Origin: Streptomyces rimosus subsp. rimosus | GTDB lineage: Bacteria; Actinomycetota; Actinomycetes; Streptomycetales; Streptomycetaceae | Length of the DNA stretch: 64,000 nt | Reading direction: 5' to 3' | Assembly: GCF_000720725.1 (NCBI RefSeq) | Contig: NZ_JOCQ01000030.1 | Coordinates: 33,933-97,932 of the forward strand | Shown: in pieces, positions 1-9,136 of the stretch | Position numbering within the stretch: the stretch's first letter is position 1 | Layout: every line of letters begins with the position of its first letter | Position numbers and translations under genes: made by a program | Notes under the pieces: model-generated | What the model was told of the DNA's origin: nothing | The model's database searches: none | Seen by the model: the letters and a program-made list of their open reading frames with translations, nothing else

Positions 1-578
1 GGGGGCGGCGCTTCAAGGACGAGGTGCTGGGGCTGACTCTGGACGGGCGGTCGATCGCGGACGTGCTGGAGATGACGGGGGTGGAGGCGGTGGAGTTCTT
101 CGGGGGTGGGGGCGGTGGTTCGGATGATGCCGGGTGTGATGAAGCGGCCGGTGCCGTGCGGAAGTTGAGTTCGCTGGTCGAGGTCGGGCTCGGGTACCTG
201 ACGCTCGGGCAGTCGGTGTCGTCGCTGTCCGGTGGGGAGCGGCAGCGGCTCAAGCTGGCCACCCGGCTGCACCGTACGGGGAGCCTGTACGTGCTGGACG
301 AGCCGACGACCGGGCTGCACATGGCCGATGTCGACGGGCTGCTGGACCTGCTGGACCGGCTGGTGGACGGCGGCAACACCGTCCTGGTGATCGAGCACGA
401 CCTGGACGTGGTGAAGCGGGCGGACTGGGTGGTCGACCTCGGGCCCGGCGGCGGCCGGCGGGGCGGCGAGATCGTGTTCGCCGGGACGCCGCGCGAGCTG
501 GTGGCCGCGCGCGGCTCGGCCACCGCGGAGTGTCTGCGGGCCTCACTCCGTGGCGGGCTGCTCGATGGTGCGCTGTAG
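1..578 (+). CDS. UvrA-like excinuclease ABC subunit, 3' part only
   Basis: The C-terminal 191 residues of a UvrA-family ATPase; the gene begins before the window and is read in frame from base 3. The ABC signature SLSGGERQRLKLATRL, the Walker B stretch YVLDEPTTGLH and the switch histidine in VIEHDLDVV are all visible, as is the UvrA-type 'DLGPGGG..GG' segment after them. The family binds damaged DNA in nucleotide excision repair; shorter UvrA2-like paralogues are linked to drug tolerance in actinomycetes. A Gly-rich insert (FFGGGGGGS) lies upstream of the signature. Whether this is housekeeping UvrA or a paralogue cannot be told from the fragment. It converges on the next gene with a 36-bp overlap. 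Confidence 0.9.
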   Translation, partial: GRRFKDEVLGLTLDGRSIADVLEMTGVEAVEFFGGGGGGSDDAGCDEAAGAVRKLSSLVEVGLGYLTLGQSVSSLSGGERQRLKLATRLHRTGSLYVLDEPTTGLHMADVDGLLDLLDRLVDGGNTVLVIEHDLDVVKRADWVVDLGPGGGRRGGEIVFAGTPRELVAARGSATAECLRASLRGGLLDGAL

Positions 579-1205
579 CAGGCCGTACGTGAACTCCGCG
601 ACGGTCGCCCGGCGTTCGCCCTGTGCGTCGGGCGCCGAGAAGGCGAGCCGCCAGCGGGTGGGGGCGGTGCCCTCCATGGGGCGGGCCGGGGCGAAGGCGC
701 GGGCGACCTCGTCGACCGTGCAGGACCAGGGGACGAGGTCGTCGGCCGTACGCAGGGCGGGAGCGGCGGCGCCCGGCGCCCGCACGAGCCACGCGTTCCA
801 GGCGCTGCCCTGCGGGCCGGTCAGCACCTCGAAGCGCAGGTCGGGCCAGAGCGGTACGGGCCAGGCCAGCGCTTCGCAGGTCAGGTCGCCGATGCGGCGG
901 GTGGTGACGGACTCGGGGCGGCCGAGCAGCGAGCGGTAGCGCTGCACCGCGCCGCGCGAACGCGGCGAATGGGCCCACGCCTGCCAGCGGCGGTTGGCCT
1001 CGCGCAGGTCGGCGCGCGAGGCGCCGAGCGTGCGCAGCGCGTCCTCGACCAGGCCGGGCTGGTGGTCGGCCATCCGGCGCAGCAGGACGAGCTGGAAGGC
1101 GAGGGGGCCGCCGGGCGGCCCGCCGGAGCTGTCGCCGGGGCCGTCGGGCCGGGCACCGGAGCCGTCGGAAGATCCGTTGTCAGTGGTGGGGTTCATGATG
1201 GACAT
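543..1205 (-). CDS. Conserved hypothetical protein, 220 aa
   Basis: No family recognised. The predicted protein has a Ser/Gly/Pro-rich N-terminus of about 30 residues, then a soluble alpha/beta-looking body starting near 'AFQLVLLRRMADHQPGLVEDALRTLG' (split here: helical region residues 35-60) and a C-terminal part rich in Trp and Arg. There is no signal peptide or membrane segment. ATG codons at 1205 and 1196 are both possible starts and neither has a good ribosome site. It lies 52 bp downstream of the Trm112-like gene on the same strand, so it may be the last gene of the glycan operon. Its 3' end overlaps the UvrA gene tail to tail. Confidence 0.6.
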   Translation of the reverse strand: MSIMNPTTDNGSSDGSGARPDGPGDSSGGPPGGPLAFQLVLLRRMADHQPGLVEDALRTLGASRADLREANRRWQAWAHSPRSRGAVQRYRSLLGRPESVTTRRIGDLTCEALAWPVPLWPDLRFEVLTGPQGSAWNAWLVRAPGAAAPALRTADDLVPWSCTVDEVARAFAPARPMEGTAPTRWRLAFSAPDAQGERRATVAEFTYGLLQRTIEQPATE

Positions 1206-1257
1206 GGTCGCGGATCCGGCGGATCCGGCGGGCGCGGACGGGGCTTGTGCGGGCTTG

Positions 1258-1500
1258 TCAGGGGCCGTCGGGGCTCGTGGGGGGCCGTTCGTCCGGGGGG
1301 AGGCGGCGCAGGATGGCTTCGTGTTCGGTTTCGGTGACCTGTTCACCGGAGGAGGGGAGGAGCTGGGGGATGGTGTCGATGATCGGGTATCGGCGGCGCA
1401 GACGGGGGTTGTAGAGCACGTCGTCCGGCAGGAGCAGGGACAGCGGACCCTTGTCGATCGGACAGACGAGGATCTTCAGCAGCGGGTCGTCGGGTTTCAC
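1258..1500 (-). CDS. Trm112/YcaR-like small protein
   Basis: 80 residues, GTG start. The motif LLKILVCPIDKGPL followed by YPIIDTIPQLLP is the Trm112/UPF0434 fold signature; only one cysteine (Cys13) is present, as is usual for bacterial members. Eukaryotic and archaeal Trm112 activates partner methyltransferases; bacterial members are less understood. The GTG overlaps the stop of the upstream transporter gene as GTGA, so translation is coupled. Two class I methyltransferases lie in the same operon, which makes a methyltransferase-partner role plausible, but that is inference. Confidence 0.85.
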   Translation of the reverse strand: MKPDDPLLKILVCPIDKGPLSLLLPDDVLYNPRLRRRYPIIDTIPQLLPSSGEQVTETEHEAILRRLPPDERPPTSPDGP

Positions 1501-2456
1501 GGGTCGGCTCCTTGGGAGGGGGCGGAGGGCTCCGGCTGCGGCTCCTGTTCCGGGCCCGGTACCGGGGCGTCGGTGTCGGTGTCCTGGCGGGGCAGGGCGA
1601 GCAGGACGAGTACGGCCATCGCGGTGCCGCCCAGGCGCAGCGCGAGGCGCAGGGGGTCGGCGGGCAGCGGCTCGCCGAAGGCGACCGTGCCGCAGGCGGC
1701 GGTGAACACACAGGTGACGGTGGTGCACACGGGGACGATCAAGGAGGCACGGCAGCGCTGGAGCGCGGTCTGCGACAGCACCAGGCCGACCGCGCCGGTG
1801 AAGAGCAGCAGATACGGATACGGGGAGGTGAACAGGGCACGGACGGCGCCCGCCGGGTCGTGCGCGTCCAGCAGTCCGGAGACGCCCTTGATGGCGAGCG
1901 AGCTGACGCCGTAGAGCAGGCCGACGGCCACACCGTAGGGGACGCCCGAGGACGGCTGCCGGTGGCGGCGCTTTGCGCGCTGCTCGGCGGAGCCGTACAG
2001 CCACAGCCCCGCGGCCAGCGAGGGCAGTGCGATGGCCAGCAGGGTGCCGGTGGGGGCGGTGCGGGTGACCGTGCTTGCGCCGTTGCCCTGGAGCGACCCG
2101 ACGACCATGCCGAGCGCCAGCAGGATCGCCAGGATGCTGCGCCGCTCCCGGCCGCTGGTGCGCTCGCCGAGGAAGACGGAGGACAGGAGGAGCAGCAGGA
2201 CCAGACCGGAGACGAAAATGCCCTGGGCCGCGGCAATGGGAAGGGTGCGGTAGACCGCGAGCTGGGCGGCGAAGCCGGCGGCGAGGGCCAGCGAGCCGCC
2301 GAGCCACAGCGGGCTGCTCAGCAGGTGGCGGACCAACCGGGCGGGCTGCCGGGTGCTGAGCGCGGGCAGCCCGGACAGGGCGCGTTTCTCCAGCACGAAG
2401 CCGGTGCTGTACAGGACGTTGGCGAGCAGCGCGGACGCCACGCCCCACCACAGCAT
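1497..2456 (-). CDS. DMT/EamA-like integral membrane protein
   Basis: 319 residues with about ten hydrophobic segments in two similar halves, the layout of drug/metabolite transporters and EamA proteins. The ATG at 2456 is chosen because GGGAG lies about 9 bases upstream and the protein then starts directly with a membrane segment (MLWWGVASALLAN). A soluble C-terminal tail rich in Pro and Glu follows the last helix. It starts 4 bp after the stop of the methyltransferase gene and its own stop overlaps the Trm112-like start. Within this operon it may carry a lipid-linked precursor or nucleotide sugar across the membrane; the substrate cannot be read from sequence. Confidence 0.8.
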   Translation of the reverse strand: MLWWGVASALLANVLYSTGFVLEKRALSGLPALSTRQPARLVRHLLSSPLWLGGSLALAAGFAAQLAVYRTLPIAAAQGIFVSGLVLLLLLSSVFLGERTSGRERRSILAILLALGMVVGSLQGNGASTVTRTAPTGTLLAIALPSLAAGLWLYGSAEQRAKRRHRQPSSGVPYGVAVGLLYGVSSLAIKGVSGLLDAHDPAGAVRALFTSPYPYLLLFTGAVGLVLSQTALQRCRASLIVPVCTTVTCVFTAACGTVAFGEPLPADPLRLALRLGGTAMAVLVLLALPRQDTDTDAPVPGPEQEPQPEPSAPSQGADP

Positions 2457-2460
2457 CGCC

Positions 2461-3237
2461 CTACTCCCTTCTCCGGCGGGCATGGACGAGCAGGATGGAG
2501 GCCAGCGACGGCAGGTGGCAGGCGGCGCGGTCCAGGGGCCGCAGCGGACGCGGCACGTCGTGGTACGGCGCGCCCGCGACCCGTACGACCTCGAAGCCGC
2601 AGGCCGTCAGGAAGCCGCGCAGCGCGCGGGCGGTGTAGAGGCGCAGATGGCCGACGACCTGGGTGCCGGGCCGGCCGTGGATGCCTCGCATGCTCACCTC
2701 CGAGAAGACGGGTTGGACGCCCGCGAGCAGCAGTCCGCGGTTGTACCAGGCGGCGAGGTTGGGGGTGGAGAGCATCAGGTGGCCGCCGGGGCGCAGCACT
2801 CGGCGCAGTTCGTCCAGGGCCGCGTCGGGATCGATCAGATGCTCGATGACCTCGCTGAAGAGCACGGCGTCGGCGGCGCCGTCCGCGAACGGCAGCCCGC
2901 CACCGTCCAGTTCACCGCGTACGGCGTACGGGACGCGGGCCGCTGCGCGGCGCAGCGCGTCCTGCGACCAGTCGACGCCGACGATGCGGTGGCCGGGCAG
3001 GACGGCGGACGCGGTGGCTGCGGCGCTCCCGTCGCCGCAGCCGACGTCCAGGACGGTGGCCGGGACCGCGCCGGGGCGCAGCGGCCCCAGGGCGCGGGCC
3101 AGCATCAGGGCCTGCCGCCGGCTGCGGTCGGTGCCGGAGGCGACGGGCACGGCGGGGTTCTCGTAGAACTCACGCAGTGCGTCCGGCCGGGCCGGTGCGG
3201 TGCGGTCCTCCGGGGCTGCGGCCGCCCGCCGGGTCAC
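2461..3237 (-). CDS. Class I SAM-dependent methyltransferase
   Basis: 258 residues, GTG start forming a GTGA overlap with the upstream stop. Motif I is VLDVGCGDGS near residue 58, the acidic end of strand 2 is VGVDWS, motif II/post-I is FSEVIEHLIDPDAAL and motif III is LRPGGHLMLSTPN, so all SAM-binding elements of the Methyltransf_11/23 group are present. The N-terminal 'REFYENP' resembles methyltransferases in polysaccharide clusters. Substrate unknown; the position between an acyltransferase-like gene and a membrane carrier suggests a glycan or lipid intermediate. Confidence 0.88.
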   Translation of the reverse strand: MTRRAAAAPEDRTAPARPDALREFYENPAVPVASGTDRSRRQALMLARALGPLRPGAVPATVLDVGCGDGSAAATASAVLPGHRIVGVDWSQDALRRAAARVPYAVRGELDGGGLPFADGAADAVLFSEVIEHLIDPDAALDELRRVLRPGGHLMLSTPNLAAWYNRGLLLAGVQPVFSEVSMRGIHGRPGTQVVGHLRLYTARALRGFLTACGFEVVRVAGAPYHDVPRPLRPLDRAACHLPSLASILLVHARRRRE

Positions 3238-4694
3238 GGCGCGCCTCCCTCGGTCTCCGCCGACCACGACGTGGCCGCCAGCGACCGGGCGAAGAGGGCG
3301 CCCAGGCGGGCACCGGCCGCGTCGTCCAGGAGCGCGTGCGACCAGCGCAGCGCGAGCTGGATGCGCCCGCCGACGGAGACGGTGGTGACGGTCAGGCCGC
3401 GCGGCATCCGGGCCGGGGCCGAGAACCACACGGCGGTGGGCCGCCCCGCGTCGCCGAAGTCGAGGGGGTAGGGGATGCGGCCGATGTTGGAGAGCAGCGT
3501 GGTGGAGGCCAGCGGCGCGGCGGCCGTACGCATGGCCCGCGTCAGTGCCCCGCGCAGCCCGACCGGCAGCACAGGAGCGGTCAACATGGCCGCGCCGAGG
3601 CCTAGTTGAGAGCCCGGAGCGGACTTCAGGGAACGGGTACGGGCGGCGGTGCGCCACAGCAGCCGGGCGACCGCCGCCGGGTCGGGCGGCTCGGCCGTGA
3701 GCAGCTCGGCGTCCTGCCGTTCCTCCGGCCCGAAGCCGACCGAGACCAGCCGGGTGCCGTTGCCGATGGGCATGTCCGTGCCGCGCGGGCGGTCGTCCAC
3801 CGGCATGGTGACGACGGTGGGCGCGCCCGGCCGCCCGTGGAGGCGGTTCCAGCGGGCCACCATCAGGCAGGTGGCGACCAGGAGCTGGTCGTTGACGGTG
3901 TAGGGGGCGACGCCGTTGGTGCGGGGCGGGCGGGCCGGGACGGGCAGTTCGGTGATGAGCATGCCGTTGCCGGTGGCGTGCCGGGCGCCGCGGCCCCGGC
4001 CGCCCGCGCGGGGCCCGCGGTCTCCCGCGATCCGTACGGGCCGGGCCGGCCGGTGCCCGCCGAGCTGCGGTGTCGTGTCCTGCGGTCCGCCCTCCGCGGC
4101 GGGCCCGGCCGCGCGTACGGGCGGCGGTGCCGGGGAATTGTCGGCGCCGCCGTAGATCTGGGCGGCGGTGGCCAGCACCCGCAGGCAGGCCGGACCGTCC
4201 AGGGCGGTGTGGTTGATGGTGATGAGCAGAACGGTTCCGCCACCGCCACCGCCACCGTCCTCCTCCGCCTCCTGTTCGATGACCTCCAGCCGCACCGGCG
4301 GCGAAGCGTCCAGCGGCGGCAAGTCCGTTAACGCCCGCCCCCTGGCCAGGTCGAGCGCGTCCGGGCCGGGCGGCGGGAAGACGACCGGGTCGCCGTCCGG
4401 GACGCCGGTCAGTTCCCACTCGTACCGCCGGTGCCACCACCGGTGCGGGGCCTGGCGCATCAGGATGCGGGGGTGCCGGCACAGTGCTTCCCGGAATGCG
4501 GCCCGCAGCCTGCCGGGGTCCGGCTTCCCGGGCAGGTGCACCTCGATGTGGACGGTTTCCGGTTCGTCGGCCGTGAGGCAGTGCCGGGTGATCTCGTCCA
4601 CCACCGGGAACGGGATGCGCCGTACGGCCCGGTCCGCCGCCCCGGGCGGCCCGTTCCCGGCCGGTTCCTGCCGTGCCGGCTGGAGTGCGGTCAT
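3234..4694 (-). CDS. Condensation-domain-like acyltransferase
   Basis: 486 residues of the chloramphenicol-acetyltransferase/condensation superfamily. The active-site motif HHxxxDG appears as INHTALDGPA at about residue 160, with only the second His kept, as in PapA and wax-ester-synthase relatives. A later segment, VTMPVDDRPRG then LSNIGRIPYP, matches the DFGWG-like and solvent-channel regions of this fold. A poly-Gly run of eight residues lies just before the active site. There is no carrier-protein or adenylation domain nearby, so it probably acylates a sugar or lipid acceptor rather than acting in peptide synthesis. It overlaps both neighbours by 4 bp. Confidence 0.8.
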   Translation of the reverse strand: MTALQPARQEPAGNGPPGAADRAVRRIPFPVVDEITRHCLTADEPETVHIEVHLPGKPDPGRLRAAFREALCRHPRILMRQAPHRWWHRRYEWELTGVPDGDPVVFPPPGPDALDLARGRALTDLPPLDASPPVRLEVIEQEAEEDGGGGGGGTVLLITINHTALDGPACLRVLATAAQIYGGADNSPAPPPVRAAGPAAEGGPQDTTPQLGGHRPARPVRIAGDRGPRAGGRGRGARHATGNGMLITELPVPARPPRTNGVAPYTVNDQLLVATCLMVARWNRLHGRPGAPTVVTMPVDDRPRGTDMPIGNGTRLVSVGFGPEERQDAELLTAEPPDPAAVARLLWRTAARTRSLKSAPGSQLGLGAAMLTAPVLPVGLRGALTRAMRTAAAPLASTTLLSNIGRIPYPLDFGDAGRPTAVWFSAPARMPRGLTVTTVSVGGRIQLALRWSHALLDDAAGARLGALFARSLAATSWSAETEGGAP

Positions 4695-7600
4695 CGGGTG
4701 GGTTCCTCCCCGGTCCGGTCCGAAGGGTCTGACGGGTCAGGTGGCGTGGCGTCCGGTGGCGTGGTGTCCAGTGGTGGCCCGTCCGGTGGCGTGGCGTCCG
4801 GCAGGGGCCCGTCCGGTGGCGCGGTACGCCGCCGTCGGCGCGGCAGCGGCGGCAGGGGTCTCCGCTTCCGCGTACTCGCTTCGCCCTCCCGAGCCCCCGC
4901 ATCCGGCTCCGACCCCAGCGGTTCCCCGCCCGCGCCCGAACCCGCCGGTGCCGTAGCCAGAGCCGGTTCCCCCTCCGGCCCAGACCCCGCCCCCGCATGC
5001 GCCCCGCGCCGCACCTTCCCGCCCGGCACCGTCACCACGGCCGCCGCCAGCGCCAACAGCGCCAGCCCCTGAGCAACAGCGCTGAACGGCCCCTCGTCGT
5101 CGGCGGGGGACTCGCCGGCACCGAGAGCCGCCGTGATCCCGGCCCCCACCATGGCCAGCAGCGCCAGCGGTACGAGCAGCCCGTGCCGGAAGCGGGCCAG
5201 CAGAGCCAGCAGCGGCACGATCACCGCGTACGGCCCGGCGGCGAGCGCCACGACCACCGTGAGGGCGGCGGCCCCCAGCACCCAGGACGGCGCGGGCGGC
5301 GCCTGCGGCTCCGGCGGGGTGCGCGGTGCGCGGCGGACCAGGGCGGAGCCGATGAGTAGCGCGATGCCGAGCGCGCCGCCGAACAGCCCGAGGTCGTACG
5401 TGGTGGACGGCTCGTACGTCAGCCGCACCATGCCGCTCTCGCCCGCCGGGATCAGGAACCCCTGCTGCCATCCGTCGAGGCGCACGGGCGACAGTTCGCG
5501 CCCGTTGAGCGTCGCGCGCCAGCCGGCGTTGGCGTTCTCGTACATCTGGAGGTACGCGGCGCCGCCCGTTCCCACCTGGACCGTACGGCGGTCGCCCGCC
5601 CAGTCCCGTGCTGTCACGGTCCGCCGCTCGGTGGCGGGCGCGGGGGCGCTGCCCCGGCTGAGGGTGACGTCGGTCAGGGCCAGCGGGCCCTGGTCGCCGG
5701 CCTCCACCCGGTGCTGCCCGGACGGCAGGTCCAGCCGCCCGTCGCGTGCCCCGCCCGCGCACAGTTCGACCTTGACCGGGCGGCGTTCGGTCAGATCACG
5801 TACGGAACCGGACGCCTTGGTGGCGTGCAGGGTGCCGTCCACGGCGAGCGGCGGGCCCTGGCCGCAGGCGAGCGAGAACCGGTCGCCCGCGGAGGGCGGC
5901 GGCATCCGCAGGTCGTCCAGGGCGGGGACGTAGACCTCGCTCAGGCCGACGGGCAGTTGCAGGGCCTCGCCCACGACCGGGTTGTGCACGGTGAGGTCCT
6001 TGACCTTGCTGATGGTGATGTCGAGGCGGTCGGTGGTGATGGGGTCGAAGCGGGCCCAGCCGTTCTCGTCCACCCCGGTGGTCGCCGCGCCGTCGGGGGA
6101 GTTGACGAGGATCTCTTCGGGGCGCGTCGAGACGCCGCCCGCGGCGGCCAGCACGATCCGGTCGATGCTGCGCTTGCCGGACCAGCGCAGGTGCAGGGTG
6201 GCCTGGTCGCCCGCGATCCAGGCGGTGGTCAGGTCGCCGTCGACCAGGTTGCGTGGGCTCAGCTGAGGTCCGGAGCCGAAGGCGGTGGAGTCGGCGGTTG
6301 CGGTGATGCGGTTCTGCTTCCCGGGGGCCGCCCGGTCCAGCAACCGGTCGAGTTCGGGCCCCGGTACGGCCACCGCCCGGCCGGATACCTGGTACGACCC
6401 GCCCGTACCGGTACGGAACTGCCGGTGCAGCCCCACCTCGGCGGAGACCGGCGACAGGCCGCCGGGGTCGCTGCCGCGGTGCAGCGAGTACGTCGCCGCC
6501 GGTGATGTCGACTTCTCGGCGTCGGCGGGTAGTTGCAGCAGCCGGGTGACCTGCACGCCCGGGATGGACACCTCGGAGAAGCCCGCGCCGGACAGCCCGG
6601 CGCGCGGCGTCTGCGATGCGGTGATGGTGATCTTCAGCCACTTCGCGGTGCCGCCCGGTGCCCAGACCCGCTGCTTCCGGCCGTTGGTCAGCAAGGGAGT
6701 CGCCACGCTGCCCCGGTCGGTCTGAACGAGTACGGAGGTCGGCGCCGCGCGCATGCCGTCGCCGGGCAGCGGCGTCAGCGAGATCGTGGACGGTACGTAC
6801 GTGGGCCGGGTGAAGCCGATGCGCAGCCACTGGCCCACCGGATCGCCCGCGCTGCCCTCCGCCCAGCCGGTGTTCGGGTCCCCGTCGAAGGCGTGCACCG
6901 GGTCGTACTGCGGCAGGTGGAAGAGCCAGTTGCCGCTGCTGGAGGCGGTGACGGAGGCGGCGCCGCGCAGCACGCCGGTGGTCTGGTGCGCGATGCCCTC
7001 GGTCGGCAGGATCTGCCGGGGTTCGCGCCCGGGGTCCTGGAGGCTGTCCGGGTGATTTCGTTCGGTGGGCGTGTACGTGTAGGACGTGTTGGAGTTGACC
7101 AGCCCGAACCGGGTGTCGGCACGGCGCAGCCCGTCGCCGGTCAGCTGGAGCGGCGGGGTGCCGACGCCCGGGTGGTTGTCGCCGGTCAGCACGGCCGGGC
7201 GGTGCCGCAGCGCGGGGTCGGCGGACAGCGGGAGCAGCGCCTCCGGCCCCCCGCTCACCTGCGCCGTGTCGGCGACCGGCAGGGCGGTGACCGGGCCGGG
7301 CCGCGGGGTGTCCACCGGTTCGTAGATCTCCACGGCGCGCTGGCGCGGGTAGAGGCCCTGGATCTGCACCGGCGTGCCGGGGGCGATCTTCCCGTCCGTG
7401 GTCAGCGGCCCGAACGCGGCCACCCTCCGGTACCCGGACGCCTCCAGCGTGCGCTTGACGGTCTGCGTCGGTACGTACCCGATCTGGTCGGGGTCGAGAT
7501 CGTTGCGTACGACCACGTCGTACAGCCCCGCCCGGCCCAGGAAGTCGCGCAGCCCCGGCACTTCCGAGCCGGACATCAGGGCCTGTTCGACGGCGTCCAG

Positions 7601-9136
7601 CGCGCGCCGCACGCCCGGTGTGCCGAACGGTACGAAGTCCCGCTGCGCCCAGCGGGAGCGGGCCAGCACGTCCAGGGGGTGGTCGATGGGGGAGCCCCAG
7701 GTGTAGATGCCGTGCGCGGTGGCGGGGACGACGAGGGCGCGGTTGTCGGGGGTGTTCTCCTTGAGCCAGTCGGCGGTCCGTTCCCAGGCGGACGGCAGCT
7801 TCTTGAAGGCGCCGGGCTGGAGGACGGTGCCGTTGAGGTACGGCAGGGCCAGGGCGGGCAGTGTCAGCAGCGCGGCCACCAAGGGCACGTACTGCCGTCC
7901 GGGCACGCGCCGGGTGCCGCGCCGTTCGGCGGCCACGCCGAGGATGTGGGCGAGGCCGAAGGCGAGGGCCAGGGCCAGGCCGGGCTGGAACTTGTAGATG
8001 TTGCGGAACGGCCGCAGCCAGCCGTCCAGCCAGTCCTGCCACAGGCCGTGGAACGGGCCGCCCAGCGAACCGGCGTACCCGGTCAGGCAGATACCGGCCA
8101 CCACCAGGACGGTCAGCAGCAGCCAGCGCCGCTCCGGCACGTCCCGGCGGGCCAGCCCGGCCAGGCCCAGCGCGGCGGCCAGCGCCGTCCCGAGGACCGC
8201 GCCGGCCCCGGCCACCAGGGTCCAGCCGGCCGGCAGCCACGGTTCACCGAAGTTCAGGTAGCCGACCCAGTTGCCGGCGCCGCGCAGCAGCTCGGTCGCC
8301 GACATGGTGCCGGTCGTGGTGGTCGCCTGCTCGATGTACGGCATGAAGTTCTCGCCGTACACCCCGAGCAGCAGCAGCGGCACCGCCCACCACGCGGTCG
8401 CCAGGACGACGCCGGGAATCCACCACACCAGCAGTGACCTGCGCCGCGGCCCGGTGCGCGAGAGCACGTACAGCAGGACGGGCAGCAGCGAGGCCAGGGT
8501 CGAGGCCGCGTTGACGCCGCCCATGAACGGGATGAGCAGCGCGGAGCGGGTGGCGGCCAGGCGGGCCGGAGCGTGGTGGTTGGTGAGCGGCAGCAGGACC
8601 CACGGCAGCAGCGCGCCGGGCAGCGCCGCGGCGGACGTGGAGCCGATGAGCATGGTGAAGGTCGGCCAGAGCGCGTACGCGGCGGCGGCGAGCAGCCGGG
8701 TGGGCGGGGAGCCGACGCGCAGCCGCTCGGCCAGCCGCAGTGCGCCCCAGAACGCGGTGGTGACGATCAGCGACATCCACAGCCGCTCGGCGAGCCACAC
8801 CGGCAGGTGCACCAGGTCGGCGAGGGCGTAGTACGGCAGGGACGGGAAGGCGTAGCCGACGTACTGGTCCGTGATGCCTCCGAAACCCGCCCGGTCGTGC
8901 CACAGCTGTCCCAGGTCGCTGAGGAACTTCCAGGGATCGGTGGTCACGCCCAGCTTGGTCTCGAAGGTCATCTTCCCGGAGGACGGCACCAGGAGGAGCA
9001 CGAAGGTGAGGGCCCAGAACGCCAGCAGCCAGCGCCGGGAGCGCCGCGGGCCGGGCGGCGGCGCGCCCGGTGCGGACGCCGGGGTGCCCCCGGCGTCCGG
9101 CGAACCCGGTGAGCTGGACACGAGCGTCTGGGTCAT
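4691..9136 (-). CDS. AftD-like GT-C arabinofuranosyltransferase family protein (DUF3367)
   Basis: 1481 residues, ATG at 9136 overlapping the upstream stop. Residues 25-430 hold about a dozen membrane helices of a GT-C polyprenyl-phosphate-dependent glycosyltransferase, with an acidic loop (GVTTDPWKFL) after the first helix. Two discoidin/F5-8C-like carbohydrate-binding modules follow: around 735-870 (AFDGDPNTGWAEG) and 960-1060 (LVDGDLTTAWIAG). Two or three C-terminal helices lie at about 1250-1365, then a Pro/Asp-rich tail made of 'TPPDG' repeats. The size and order match mycobacterial AftD, which adds alpha-(1->3)-arabinofuranose to cell-wall arabinan. Streptomycetes lack mycolyl-arabinogalactan, so acceptor and sugar here are open. 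Confidence 0.85.
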   Translation of the reverse strand: MTQTLVSSSPGSPDAGGTPASAPGAPPPGPRRSRRWLLAFWALTFVLLLVPSSGKMTFETKLGVTTDPWKFLSDLGQLWHDRAGFGGITDQYVGYAFPSLPYYALADLVHLPVWLAERLWMSLIVTTAFWGALRLAERLRVGSPPTRLLAAAAYALWPTFTMLIGSTSAAALPGALLPWVLLPLTNHHAPARLAATRSALLIPFMGGVNAASTLASLLPVLLYVLSRTGPRRRSLLVWWIPGVVLATAWWAVPLLLLGVYGENFMPYIEQATTTTGTMSATELLRGAGNWVGYLNFGEPWLPAGWTLVAGAGAVLGTALAAALGLAGLARRDVPERRWLLLTVLVVAGICLTGYAGSLGGPFHGLWQDWLDGWLRPFRNIYKFQPGLALALAFGLAHILGVAAERRGTRRVPGRQYVPLVAALLTLPALALPYLNGTVLQPGAFKKLPSAWERTADWLKENTPDNRALVVPATAHGIYTWGSPIDHPLDVLARSRWAQRDFVPFGTPGVRRALDAVEQALMSGSEVPGLRDFLGRAGLYDVVVRNDLDPDQIGYVPTQTVKRTLEASGYRRVAAFGPLTTDGKIAPGTPVQIQGLYPRQRAVEIYEPVDTPRPGPVTALPVADTAQVSGGPEALLPLSADPALRHRPAVLTGDNHPGVGTPPLQLTGDGLRRADTRFGLVNSNTSYTYTPTERNHPDSLQDPGREPRQILPTEGIAHQTTGVLRGAASVTASSSGNWLFHLPQYDPVHAFDGDPNTGWAEGSAGDPVGQWLRIGFTRPTYVPSTISLTPLPGDGMRAAPTSVLVQTDRGSVATPLLTNGRKQRVWAPGGTAKWLKITITASQTPRAGLSGAGFSEVSIPGVQVTRLLQLPADAEKSTSPAATYSLHRGSDPGGLSPVSAEVGLHRQFRTGTGGSYQVSGRAVAVPGPELDRLLDRAAPGKQNRITATADSTAFGSGPQLSPRNLVDGDLTTAWIAGDQATLHLRWSGKRSIDRIVLAAAGGVSTRPEEILVNSPDGAATTGVDENGWARFDPITTDRLDITISKVKDLTVHNPVVGEALQLPVGLSEVYVPALDDLRMPPPSAGDRFSLACGQGPPLAVDGTLHATKASGSVRDLTERRPVKVELCAGGARDGRLDLPSGQHRVEAGDQGPLALTDVTLSRGSAPAPATERRTVTARDWAGDRRTVQVGTGGAAYLQMYENANAGWRATLNGRELSPVRLDGWQQGFLIPAGESGMVRLTYEPSTTYDLGLFGGALGIALLIGSALVRRAPRTPPEPQAPPAPSWVLGAAALTVVVALAAGPYAVIVPLLALLARFRHGLLVPLALLAMVGAGITAALGAGESPADDEGPFSAVAQGLALLALAAAVVTVPGGKVRRGAHAGAGSGPEGEPALATAPAGSGAGGEPLGSEPDAGAREGEASTRKRRPLPPLPRRRRRTAPPDGPLPDATPPDGPPLDTTPPDATPPDPSDPSDRTGEEPTR

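Noticed and set aside
5796..8240. Long open frame antisense or out of frame with the AftD-like gene
   Set aside because: High-GC coding DNA gives long open frames in other frames. The translation is Arg/Pro/Gly-rich with no fold or motif, while the chosen frame has helices and binding modules.
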